DNA of 64,000 bases from Oceanobacillus sp. FSL K6-2867 (GTDB lineage: Bacteria; Bacillota; Bacilli; Bacillales; Amphibacillaceae), in the NCBI RefSeq assembly GCF_037963145.1, contig NZ_CP150144.1, positions 4,278,001-4,342,000 on the forward strand, given 5' to 3'. Below are positions 17,542-26,611 of the stretch, in pieces. Positions within the stretch are counted from its first letter, which is position 1. The number at the start of each line of letters is the position of its first letter. Position numbers and translations under genes: made by a program. A model generated the notes under the pieces. The model saw only the letters and a list, made by a program, of their open reading frames with translations. It was not told the origin of the DNA and did not search any database.

Positions 17542-18429
17542 CTAACTATAATGGTAATTTGTAATAAAATGAACAAATTCTTTTTCTATTGGCAGTCCAT
17601 GCTTGCAAATAATATACATACTGGACAAAGGAACATTTATAAAATCGATTGGAACTTCCAAAATTCTTCCTTCCATTAATTCACGTTTAATTATTGACTT
17701 CGGTAAAAAACTAATACCAATACCTTCCATAACAAAACGTTTTGTAGCATGTGTTTGATTTACCTTCATCATCCGTAATGCAGGGATGCACTGTTTGAGC
17801 TGTTCTTTTAAATCCTTCCAATAACTTGGATGATTATCCGTAAATAAAATATGATTTTCCAATAATTCCTTCGCATCGATTACAGGCCCAATCTCCAAAT
17901 CATATCCATCATGGTTGCATACAAGGCTAACAGGTTCTTCATGAAATTTGATTGATTGAACGTTTGATAATCCAGGAATGCAGGAGAGTCCTATATCAAC
18001 CTCTCCAGTTTCTATTAATGAAGAAATTTCAATTGATTCAACAACTTGTATCGATACTTCTACATACGGATTATTATCAATATACGTTCGTAATATGCTC
18101 GGTAAGATAGTTTCTGTAAACATGGGGGAAATAGCAATACGAATTGTTCGCTGATATCCTTGCTTATATCGATTAATAGCTTCCATGCTCTTATTCATCT
18201 GAGACAGAATTACTTGAGCTTCCTGATAAAAAAATCTGCCAAATTCGGTTAGTTGGACATTTCTGCCGTGTTTTACAAATAGTTTCTCACCAAGTTCTTT
18301 CTCTAATAATTTCATTTTCGACGTGATTGCAGGCTGAGTCATGTATAATTTCTCGGCAACTACTCTAAAATTTTCAACTTCTGCAGCCATTAGAAACGTT
18401 TGCAGTGTTCGTTGGTCGATTGTAATCAC
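17542..18429 (-). CDS. citR: LysR-family regulator, probable CitR
   Basis: This 295-residue LysR-type regulator has an N-terminal winged helix (about 1-60, with VAEKLYMTQPAITSKMKLLE) and a periplasmic-binding-like effector domain. It is divergent from a citrate synthase gene with 96 bases between them. The same arrangement occurs in B. subtilis citR-citA, where CitR represses citA. The name rests on that arrangement plus family membership. The A/T-rich intergenic region contains several overlapping T-N11-A candidates, so no single operator can be chosen. Confidence 0.82.
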   Translation of the reverse strand: MITIDQRTLQTFLMAAEVENFRVVAEKLYMTQPAITSKMKLLEKELGEKLFVKHGRNVQLTEFGRFFYQEAQVILSQMNKSMEAINRYKQGYQRTIRIAISPMFTETILPSILRTYIDNNPYVEVSIQVVESIEISSLIETGEVDIGLSCIPGLSNVQSIKFHEEPVSLVCNHDGYDLEIGPVIDAKELLENHILFTDNHPSYWKDLKEQLKQCIPALRMMKVNQTHATKRFVMEGIGISFLPKSIIKRELMEGRILEVPIDFINVPLSSMYIICKHGLPIEKEFVHFITNYHYS

Positions 18430-18525
18430 CTCATTAATAAAAATTATTTATTATTATACTAAAAAAATTAAAATTTTAATAATGATTTGATTCAATTATA
18501 ATTAAATGAGAAAGGGGAGGGTTAC

Positions 18526-19590
18526 GTGTATTATCCAGGTCTAAAAGGAATTACAGCTGTAGAAACAAATTTAAGCAATATTGATGGAGCAAATGGAGTT
18601 CTAACGTATCGAGGAACTCCAATCCAAGAACTTGCAGAAAATTATTCCTATGAGGAAATAGCATATTACTTGTTCTATGGAGATTTTCCAACTACAGATG
18701 AATTGCAGCTGTTCCAGACAGAATTGCGTGATCATAGAGAATTGCCTCCTTATATGAGGAATATACTATCTAACATTCCTATGGAGCAATCGATAATGGA
18801 TGTGTTACGAACAACCATTTCAGCGATTTCAACAAAAGGCGATGCGGAAAATACAGCTATAAAATTAATCGCTGTTATCCCAACAATTATCGCGAATCGT
18901 TACCGAATGATGAAAAATTTAAATGTAATTGAACCAAATCCAAGATTAAACCATGTAGAGAATTTCATTTATATGTTAACAGGTGAGACAAATACTGCTA
19001 ATGCAAGAATACTTGAAGCATATTTGATCATGACAATGGAGCATGGATTAAATGCATCCACGTTTACAGCTAGAGTAACAATTTCTACAGAAAGTGATCT
19101 CGTTTCAGCAATTACAAGTGCCATTGGAACAATGAAAGGTCCATTACATGGTGGAGCACCATCTGGAGTAATTGATTTATTGGAGGAAATTTCTACAAAA
19201 GACCGAATAAGTGAAGTGATTCACAATAAATTAAAAAACAAAGAAAGAATTATGGGATTTGGTCACAGGGTTTACAAGACTGTAGATCCACGTGCCGAGG
19301 CATTAAAACAAATTATTTACAAACTGAAAACGTCACCAGAATGGATTGAACTAGCCGTTGAAACAGAGAAAGTAACGATTGATATATTACAAGAAGTAAA
19401 ACCAGATCATAAATTATATACAAATGTAGAATATTACGCTGCAGCAATAATGAAATCACTTGAATTAGATCCAGAGTTATTTACAGCGATTTTTAGTTCA
19501 AGTCGAATTGTCGGTTGGTGTGCACATGCAATTGAACAGAAAAATAACAATGTGATTTTTAGACCAAATGCAACATACGTAGGAAAATAA
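18526..19590 (+). CDS. citA: Citrate synthase (minor, CitA type)
   Basis: Citrate synthase condenses oxaloacetate and acetyl-CoA at the entry to the TCA cycle. The 354-residue protein shows GGAPSGV (near 209), the GFGHRVYKTVDPRA block (near 245-258) with the catalytic histidine, and a late catalytic aspartate segment. It starts at GTG after GAAAGGGGAGGG. The protein resembles type II small bacterial synthases. Divergence from a LysR gene suggests it is the regulated minor enzyme, as B. subtilis CitA, with the main citZ elsewhere. Confidence 0.9.
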   Translation: MYYPGLKGITAVETNLSNIDGANGVLTYRGTPIQELAENYSYEEIAYYLFYGDFPTTDELQLFQTELRDHRELPPYMRNILSNIPMEQSIMDVLRTTISAISTKGDAENTAIKLIAVIPTIIANRYRMMKNLNVIEPNPRLNHVENFIYMLTGETNTANARILEAYLIMTMEHGLNASTFTARVTISTESDLVSAITSAIGTMKGPLHGGAPSGVIDLLEEISTKDRISEVIHNKLKNKERIMGFGHRVYKTVDPRAEALKQIIYKLKTSPEWIELAVETEKVTIDILQEVKPDHKLYTNVEYYAAAIMKSLELDPELFTAIFSSSRIVGWCAHAIEQKNNNVIFRPNATYVGK

Positions 19591-19595
19591 AAAAT

Positions 19596-19640
19596 AAAAA
19601 ATTACACTATAATTATTAAATTTTTATAGTGTAATTTTTT
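19596..19640 (+). terminator. Intrinsic terminator of citA
   Basis: AAAAATTACACTAT and ATAGTGTAATTTTTT (within 19596-19640) form a long A/T-rich stem with a T-run directly after citA. Confidence 0.8.
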
Positions 19641-20491
<851 letters not shown>

Positions 20492-20531
20492 GAAAAACAC
20501 CTCAAAAGTTTTGACCTTAACTTTTGAGGTG
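20492..20531 (-). terminator. Intrinsic terminator of the ene-reductase gene
   Basis: CACCTCAAAAGTT (20498-20510) and AACTTTTGAGGTG (20519-20531) are perfect arms; the minus strand continues into TTTTT. It lies about 85 bases past the stop codon. Confidence 0.82.
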
Positions 20532-20615
20532 CAATACATATTAAGAGAAATATTAAACGCCAACCAACCTATACTTCATTCATAATATATAGCATAGAAA
20601 CCAGCTTTTTTATAC

Positions 20616-21746
20616 TTACACTTCAAATTCTTTAATTTTGGCGTTTGGACTTAATACTTTTTCCGCTACAAATTCATCTGTTTGTTCTCCATTTTTCACT
20701 TTATTTACCCAATCATGGTTAGCAAGTGCTCCCCGACCTAAAGTGATAATATCTGCTTCACCTTTTTCTATCATCTCTTTTGCTTTTTCTGAATCATGTA
20801 GGCTTCCGTTTGCGATAACAGGTAATTTGCTATACTTTTTGGCTAACGCAGCAAGAGTTGGCCCCCCATCAGAAGCTGGATCTGTTGCGTTTGTACCTTC
20901 ATTTTCAGGGAATGCAGGCTGCCATGCTTCATATTCTGTTACATGAATAAAATCTAGTCCTGCTTGTCCTAACTGCCCAAAAATAATTTCAGCATCTTTT
21001 TCTTTGTTGACCCACTTATGATAAAAGTCATTTATTTTACCTTGAGAAATTCTAATACAGACTGGATACTCTTTACCGACTGCTTCACGCACAGATTTTG
21101 AAACTTCCACCAATAAACGAACTCGATTTTCTGCAGAGCCTCCATATTCATCCGTTCTTTTATTTGTATAATCTGTCAAAAACTGATCAAGGATATATCC
21201 ATTGGCACCATGAATTTCAATTCCGTCAAAACCAGCTTCTTTTGCATTTTTCGCTGCCTTAGCAAATCCTTCAATTACTTCTGCAATATCCTCTTTGGTT
21301 GCTTCTTTCGGTAATTTGAACGTTCCTTTCCCTCCATAAATTTCCATTTGCTGTCCTTTTGGCTGAACAGCGGATGGTGCTAATGCATCATTTACAAATC
21401 GGTTCCCTTGGGATAAAGCGCCTGCGTGCATCAATTGAGCAAATATTTTTCCACCCTCTTGATGAACAGCATCTGTAACCTTCTCCCATGCTTTTATTTG
21501 TTCGTCGTCTATGATTCCAGGTTGATCAAAATATCCTTGACTAAACGTATTATCTGGATAAATTCCCTCGGTTATAATTAAACCAAATCCTCCTCGAGCA
21601 AATTTCGCATAATAATCAACCATTAGGTCAGTCGCTACTCCTTGTGGTGTAGCGCTTGTTCGTGTCATTGGGGAAAGTCCCACCCGATTGTCTAATTTTA
21701 TATTGCCTAAAGTTACCGGTTCAAATAGTACATCTTTATTTGCCAT
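20616..21746 (-). CDS. NADH:flavin oxidoreductase, old yellow enzyme family
   Basis: This is a 376-residue FMN-dependent ene-reductase with a TIM-barrel fold. It reduces activated C=C bonds, quinones or nitro compounds with NAD(P)H. Family features are FEPVTLGNIKLDNRVGLSPMTR (about 8-29), QLMHAG (near 103), the HGANGYILDQFL block near 180 and the phosphate-binding NGSLHD/LGRGALANHDW region near the end. No C-terminal iron-sulphur or FAD domain is present, so it is a classical OYE rather than a 2,4-dienoyl-CoA reductase. It lies upstream of its own terminator and follows a DsbA-like gene by 48 bases, a probable operon. Confidence 0.92.
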   Translation of the reverse strand: MANKDVLFEPVTLGNIKLDNRVGLSPMTRTSATPQGVATDLMVDYYAKFARGGFGLIITEGIYPDNTFSQGYFDQPGIIDDEQIKAWEKVTDAVHQEGGKIFAQLMHAGALSQGNRFVNDALAPSAVQPKGQQMEIYGGKGTFKLPKEATKEDIAEVIEGFAKAAKNAKEAGFDGIEIHGANGYILDQFLTDYTNKRTDEYGGSAENRVRLLVEVSKSVREAVGKEYPVCIRISQGKINDFYHKWVNKEKDAEIIFGQLGQAGLDFIHVTEYEAWQPAFPENEGTNATDPASDGGPTLAALAKKYSKLPVIANGSLHDSEKAKEMIEKGEADIITLGRGALANHDWVNKVKNGEQTDEFVAEKVLSPNAKIKEFEV

Positions 21747-21794
21747 TATGAAAACACCTTCCGTATCTATATATATAATTTTTTATTTTATTAA

Positions 21795-22442
21795 TTAACA
21801 GCCATCAATCCCGCAAACCATGCCTTCCATTGATATATCAGGCTTTTGTTTATTCAACTCTTCATTGATTATTTGTTCAAAATCCTCTTTGGAACGCATT
21901 CCTCTGATCGTTGTACCTCCAATTTCAAAGGTAGGTACGGCCGTAATGTTCGCTTCCTCATAAGCATGTTTTAGTGCTTCCTGATGTGCTTGTTTGTATT
22001 TTCTAGTGGTTACAGCCTCGCGATATTCCTGTTCATCCAATCCTATTTCACCAGCTAATTTGGTTAGTACATCAATGTTTCCGATGTCTTGTTCTTCCTG
22101 GAAAAAAGCTCGAAACATCCGGTTATTGTATGCATTGCCTTTGCCTTGTTCCCTGGCATATTGATAACCTTCAAACGCTAAGTGCGTATGAGGCTGAGGT
22201 GATACGCTTGGAAGAACAATGTCAATTCCCATACGTTCAGCCATTGGATAAACAGACTGTTTCCATGTACTCTGTAAATAGTCTCCTTCTGGTTTGAATT
22301 GTTCATTTGGATATGGACGCAATTCAAACGGCATCCATTCCACTTCTATATCTTTTCCTTGTATCGCTTCTTCCAATGGTTTTTCCGCTAGAAAACAAAA
22401 CGGACATATATAATCAGAATAAACCTTTACCTTTATCGTCAT
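21795..22442 (-). CDS. DsbA/FrnE-family thioredoxin-fold oxidoreductase
   Basis: This 215-residue cytoplasmic protein has a thioredoxin fold with an inserted helical domain. The redox pair is C13-P-F-C16 in YICPFCF, typical of FrnE. The cis-proline loop is AVPTFEIGG (near 163), and a C-terminal CGIDGC segment adds two more cysteines. FrnE proteins act as disulfide isomerases or in polyketide chemistry in other bacteria; the role here is unknown. The frame opens 16 codons upstream, but AGGAGG at 22450-22455 fits the ATG at 22442. It forms a pair with the ene-reductase, and a LysR regulator is divergent. Confidence 0.88.
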   Translation of the reverse strand: MTIKVKVYSDYICPFCFLAEKPLEEAIQGKDIEVEWMPFELRPYPNEQFKPEGDYLQSTWKQSVYPMAERMGIDIVLPSVSPQPHTHLAFEGYQYAREQGKGNAYNNRMFRAFFQEEQDIGNIDVLTKLAGEIGLDEQEYREAVTTRKYKQAHQEALKHAYEEANITAVPTFEIGGTTIRGMRSKEDFEQIINEELNKQKPDISMEGMVCGIDGC

Positions 22443-22701
22443 GGCTAGGAACCTCCTATATGCTATATTTTCCTGCAAGGGGAATTTCATTACGATTTTA
22501 TTGTAACTATATGTTTTAGTTTTGTAAAATAGATGTTTCCGAACTGTCGATTCAATAAAAATGAACTGAAGAGCTTTTTTTTCATGGATATTTTTACATA
22601 CCTTCTAGAATGAGCGTATTGCATTCCGCTTTTCAATTCATTAAGATGAATACAAACGAACGATAAATTTACTAGTATTGCACGAAGGAGTGTAAATATA
22701 T

Positions 22702-23556
22702 ATGGAGCTTCGTCATCTTATAACACTTAAGACGATTGTAGAAAAAGGGGGATTTAAAAAGGCTGCGGAACATCTAGGCTATGCCCAATCTTCCGTTACC
22801 ACTCACATTAAAGAATTAGAAGAAGAGATTGGAAAGCCTTTATTTGATCGACTAGGAAGAAAAGTCGTATTAACCCATTATGGGGAGCAATTTCTTCCAT
22901 CTGCTATAAAAATTATTGAATTATATTCGCAAGCGTTAAATACAGATGATGAACCAACAGGTGATCTTATCATTGGTATATCGGAATCACTGACAATCGA
23001 TCGTGTTCCGCCTATTCTTCTGGAGTATAAGAAATCTTACCCGAAAGTTAATCTCTCCCTCCGATCGATCGATACGTACAATGTTGTATCAAATCTGCAA
23101 AATGGCGACATCGATTTAGCATTAGTTTTAGAAAAAGATGCTTGGTCACAGCCTGAGATTCATTGTGAAAAATTGAAAAAAGAAAGAATGGTGTTGATTC
23201 GTCCGCCAGAGGAGAAGGTAAACAATGAAACAGTCCTTTACACGGAACGATTATGTAGCTATAAATCGGTATTTGAGGAGTATATAAAGTTTAAGCAAAT
23301 GGATGTTAAGGAAAGTTTAGACTTTCAAAGTATTGAAGCGATAAAGCAATGTGTCAGGAGCGGTTTAGGAATTTCCATGGTACCTTACTTTTCAGTCAAG
23401 GAAGAATTAGAAAGCAGTAAATTAAAAGGAGAAGAAGTGCCACCAGAACATCCAACTATTTCTACATTTCTTGCGTATCACAAAGATAAATGGCTTTCTC
23501 CATCCATGAGGATGATGATCTCTTTGACAAGAAGCCATGCTGAAAATTGGGTCTGA
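22702..23556 (+). CDS. LysR-family transcriptional regulator
   Basis: This 284-residue LysR-type regulator has an N-terminal winged helix (GGFKKAAEHLGYAQSSVTTHIKELE, about 17-41) and an effector-binding domain. It is divergent from the DsbA-like/ene-reductase pair, which it probably controls in response to a small molecule or oxidant. The intergenic DNA is 259 bases. The ligand cannot be predicted. GAAGGAGTG precedes the ATG. Confidence 0.88.
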   Translation: MELRHLITLKTIVEKGGFKKAAEHLGYAQSSVTTHIKELEEEIGKPLFDRLGRKVVLTHYGEQFLPSAIKIIELYSQALNTDDEPTGDLIIGISESLTIDRVPPILLEYKKSYPKVNLSLRSIDTYNVVSNLQNGDIDLALVLEKDAWSQPEIHCEKLKKERMVLIRPPEEKVNNETVLYTERLCSYKSVFEEYIKFKQMDVKESLDFQSIEAIKQCVRSGLGISMVPYFSVKEELESSKLKGEEVPPEHPTISTFLAYHKDKWLSPSMRMMISLTRSHAENWV

Positions 23557-23753
23557 TGTTTCTAAAAATGATTATCTCGTGAGCAAAAGGCGCATGAAAA
23601 TTGATAATTGCCGCCCACTTCTCCACCTGCTGTTTGCGGCCAAACGTTATATTGCTAATAGGAACTGATGGACGTAGAGTATCTGTAATTAAACGGTATT
23701 TTGTTCAGATTAAAAAAGTTGACGATTAGTTCAGGCGGTTGATAAGCTGGCAT

Positions 23754-23769
23754 TAGAAAGGTCGTTCTA
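23754..23769. promoter_or_regulatory. Candidate TetR operator upstream of tetR
   Basis: TAGAAAG-GT-CGTTCTA is a 16-base inverted repeat with one mismatch, 24 bases before the TetR start codon. The half-site CGTTCTA recurs upstream of the MFS gene (24374-24380) inside a 20-base stretch of strong similarity, suggesting one repressor acts at both. Confidence 0.55.
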
Positions 23770-23792
23770 TCTAAAGGAAAGAAGTGAATAAT

Positions 23793-24347
23793 ATGAGTCA
23801 ATCTATAAAAAAAGATACATTACTTGAAGTAGCTGAAAGTTTATTTTATGAGCATGGTTTCCGTGGTGTAGGGCTAAAGCAAATTATCAGTGAAGCGAAT
23901 GTAGCAACGATGACACTTTATAATCATTTTCTTTCTGAGGACAAATTGGTAGAAGAAGTACTTAGACGGCGTGAAGAACGTTACTGGTCGTATTTAGATG
24001 CACATGTAGAAAAGGATTCTGATTCCCCCTTTATTCTTGCTGTTAAAGCTCACGGCTGCTGGCTAGAGGAACAATCCTGCAAAGGTGATATGTTTTTAAG
24101 GGCAATGGAAGATTATGCAGGAACAGATAATGAAATTGAAACCATTGCAAGAGGATACAAAATGAGATTGCTTAAATATCTTCAGCAATTGGCTCAGAGA
24201 AAAGGTAAAGATAACGAAAGAGATTTAGCTAACCAACTTACATTACTGCTTGAAGGCACTACTTCCTTGACGACATTAATTGGTGCAGAGAAAGCAACGG
24301 AATATTCTATTGCGATGGCGAAGACACTTGTCCAAAACACATCGTAA
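23793..24347 (+). CDS. TetR/AcrR-family transcriptional regulator
   Basis: This is a 184-residue one-domain repressor. Its helix-turn-helix covers about residues 6-52 (FYEHGFRGVGLKQIISEANVATMTLYNHF), and the ligand-binding helical C-terminus is of the YxaF/QacR type. The start at 23793 has AAAGGAAAG at a suitable distance; a GTG three codons earlier is too close. It is followed by an MFS transporter gene, the usual arrangement for a drug-efflux pair. The operator-like repeat before both genes supports autoregulation. Confidence 0.88.
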   Translation: MSQSIKKDTLLEVAESLFYEHGFRGVGLKQIISEANVATMTLYNHFLSEDKLVEEVLRRREERYWSYLDAHVEKDSDSPFILAVKAHGCWLEEQSCKGDMFLRAMEDYAGTDNEIETIARGYKMRLLKYLQQLAQRKGKDNERDLANQLTLLLEGTTSLTTLIGAEKATEYSIAMAKTLVQNTS

Positions 24348-24364
24348 TTTTTTTATTTATAAAA

Positions 24365-24380
24365 TAAAAAGATCGTTCTA
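24365..24380. promoter_or_regulatory. Candidate second TetR operator before the MFS gene
   Basis: TAAAAAG-AT-CGTTCTA matches one half of the site at 23754-23769 exactly (CGTTCTATxTAA), the other half imperfectly. It sits about 30 bases before the MFS start. Confidence 0.45.
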
Positions 24381-24409
24381 TTTAATTTATAAAAGTTAGG
24401 ATGCATACA

Positions 24410-25579
24410 ATGAATTTTTCGAGGCTGGTTTTACCTGGAGTAGCTATGATTGCTGTCACTTATGGATTGGCAAGGTTTAGTTTTGGATTGCTTCTCCCTG
24501 AGATAAATGAATCGCTTGAAATGTCTGAATTTATGTCGGGGATAATATCTTCTTTATTTTATTTAGCCTATTGTTTCACTATCATTTTATCCATTGTAAT
24601 TACTACAAAAAAAGGACCAAGAAAAATGATTATTCTAGCTGGTGTGTCAGCTTTTACTGGATTACTGTTGATGTCTGTAACCCCAAATGGATGGCTGCTG
24701 GCATTAGGGGTGTTATTTGCTGGAGGAAGTACAGGACTGGCATCTCCCCCTTTTGGCGCAGCAATATCACTTTGGATTAAAGGGGATATGCAAGGAAAAG
24801 CGAATACATGGATTAATTCAGGAACAAGTCTTGGCATAGTCCTTACTGGATTAGGGGCGATTTTATTAACGTCGAACTGGAGACTCTCGTATTTACTCTA
24901 TGCTATTTTTGCACTCTTGGTATTGTTGTGGAATATCCGAGCTATCCCTAAAGTAGGAGGAATTAAAACTAAAAATATTAGGTTTGAAAAAGGAGATTTC
25001 ACTATACGTGGAATAAACGGTGCCTTATCTTTGATCTTAGCGTCTCTTTTCCTGGGGATTTCTACCGCAGCCTTTTGGACATTTTCCAGATCTTTTATCG
25101 AGCTGTCCGGGAATTATAATGATTGGCAGCTTTCTGGATTTTGGGTCATCATAGGTTTATTTGGAGTGCTGGGTGGATTTTCCGGTTCCCTAATTGAAAA
25201 AAGAGGACTCTCTTTCGCTTATAAATTAGGGAGTATGTCGGTTGCTTCAGCTTCGATCATTCTATCTATTGCCTCTGAAAATTGGTTCTTGTCTTACTTA
25301 TCTGCTGGAATTTTTGGTTGCTCATATATATTTATAAGTGGGGTTCTCCTTGTTTGGGGGATTCGTGTATTTATTAAAAATGCATCATTAGGTATTGGCG
25401 TTCCATTTTTACTTCTGGCTCTGGGGCAAGTAATGGGTTCAATGCTTGCTGGATGGTTTATTGGAACTTGGGGATATGTTGCATCTTTTATATTTTTTGG
25501 ATTATTTGGTATGGTGGCTACCTTTGTAAGCCCAGAAAAAGATAAAAAAGAGATTAAATTGAAACAAGAAAATTATTAG
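24410..25579 (+). CDS. MFS transporter (YbfB/YjiJ-like)
   Basis: This is a 389-residue membrane transporter with 12 predicted helices. The opening helix (VAMIAVTYGLARFSFGLLLP) and the G-P-R-K-M loop after helix 2 are typical of the YbfB/YjiJ-like MFS group. Substrate is unknown; the upstream TetR gene suggests export of a compound the repressor senses. An ATG at 24401 is also in frame. The AGGAT at 24397-24401 lies at better distance from the ATG at 24410, so I prefer that. Confidence 0.82.
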   Translation: MNFSRLVLPGVAMIAVTYGLARFSFGLLLPEINESLEMSEFMSGIISSLFYLAYCFTIILSIVITTKKGPRKMIILAGVSAFTGLLLMSVTPNGWLLALGVLFAGGSTGLASPPFGAAISLWIKGDMQGKANTWINSGTSLGIVLTGLGAILLTSNWRLSYLLYAIFALLVLLWNIRAIPKVGGIKTKNIRFEKGDFTIRGINGALSLILASLFLGISTAAFWTFSRSFIELSGNYNDWQLSGFWVIIGLFGVLGGFSGSLIEKRGLSFAYKLGSMSVASASIILSIASENWFLSYLSAGIFGCSYIFISGVLLVWGIRVFIKNASLGIGVPFLLLALGQVMGSMLAGWFIGTWGYVASFIFFGLFGMVATFVSPEKDKKEIKLKQENY

Positions 25580-25768
25580 AACTACACACCTTATAAAGAT
25601 TATCTTGAAAATGTGTGCTAACGCGAGGATATGATGGTTCATTGGAGGTGAAAAACCCTGCTCACAGTCAAGATAGGCTGTGCTGATAATGATCAACCTA
25701 TCTATTTTCATTTCAAGATAAAGCAACCATAGAAAAGATTTGATTTGAAACTTTTTTACAACAATAAA
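25580..25768. other. Intergenic segment with intron-like or decayed sequence
   Basis: This stretch of about 190 bases has no gene. The part at 25623-25670 is G-rich compared with its surroundings. It contains GGTTCATTGGAGGTGAAAAACC, and the arms GATAGG/CCTATC bracket a 19-base loop at about 25670-25700. The G-G-A-G-G-T-G-A-A-A block only loosely recalls group II intron domain I and may be chance. Confidence 0.3.
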
Positions 25769-25805
25769 ATCCCCTCAATAAATGAATGATGAGGGGATAA
25801 AAAAA
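25769..25805. terminator. Bidirectional terminator between MFS and SDR genes
   Basis: ATCCCCTCA (25769-25777) and TGAGGGGAT (25790-25798) are perfect arms, with A/T-rich runs on both sides. It serves two converging genes. Confidence 0.8.
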
Positions 25806-25812
25806 TTATAAA

Positions 25813-26535
25813 TTATTGGGCAGTAAATCCACCATCTACAACAAATTCTGATCCGGTTGAGAACGTTGATTCATCCGAAATTAAATATAAGACTAGATTT
25901 GAAACTTCTTCAGGTTCTGCGATTCGCCCCAATGGAGTGGCTTTTATAACAGAATCAAATAATTGTATATTTGTACTTATTACACCGGGATGAACGGAAT
26001 TAACTCGTATATTATAGTCAGCAAACTCAAGTGCAGCAGTCTTAGTCATTCCAGTTACTGCAAACTTTGTTGCACTATAAGAAATATCATTTGCAGTTCC
26101 AACTAAACCAGAAGTTGAAGAGATATTTACTATGGATCCACCCTTCGTTTTTTTCATAGACTTCACTATCGATTGCATACCCTTAAAAACACTATATTGG
26201 TTAACGCCAATGACATTGTAAAATTCTTCATCCGTCAATTCCTCCAACGGTTTAAGCGGTCCAACTATCCCAGCATTATTTACAAGTCCAGTTATTGGTC
26301 CAAATTTATTCTCCGCTTTATTAACCACAACTTCCCAATCATCTTTATTAGCTACATTATGTTTAACAAAGAGTGCATTTTCACCAAGTTCTTCTGCCAC
26401 TTCTTGACCCTTCTCTTCATTAATATCAGTTAATACAAGTTTCGCTCCTTCTTTTACAAATAGCCTTGCATGTGCTTCTCCCATACCGCTAGCTGCTCCT
26501 GTTATAACGACTACTTTCCCAGATAATCTACTCAT
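25813..26535 (-). CDS. Short-chain dehydrogenase/reductase
   Basis: This 240-residue classical SDR carries the cofactor motif TGAASGMG (near 11-18), NNAG (near 84-87), catalytic Ser in NISSTSG (near 137), and Y-S-A-T-K (YxxxK) near 150. The basic/acidic residue after the first beta strand suggests NAD(H) preference but does not prove it. It is the last gene of the minus-strand catabolic cluster, so it could oxidise an alcohol intermediate. The frame opens five codons earlier, but that extension is the ribosome site (GGAGGAAC), so the start is 26535. Confidence 0.9.
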   Translation of the reverse strand: MSRLSGKVVVITGAASGMGEAHARLFVKEGAKLVLTDINEEKGQEVAEELGENALFVKHNVANKDDWEVVVNKAENKFGPITGLVNNAGIVGPLKPLEELTDEEFYNVIGVNQYSVFKGMQSIVKSMKKTKGGSIVNISSTSGLVGTANDISYSATKFAVTGMTKTAALEFADYNIRVNSVHPGVISTNIQLFDSVIKATPLGRIAEPEEVSNLVLYLISDESTFSTGSEFVVDGGFTAQ

Positions 26536-26611
26536 TATTTGTTCCTCCATTACTAAATGAATTTGTTAATCTCTAAAGGGGCAATTAATTTCCCATGTAT
26601 CCCATGTAGAA

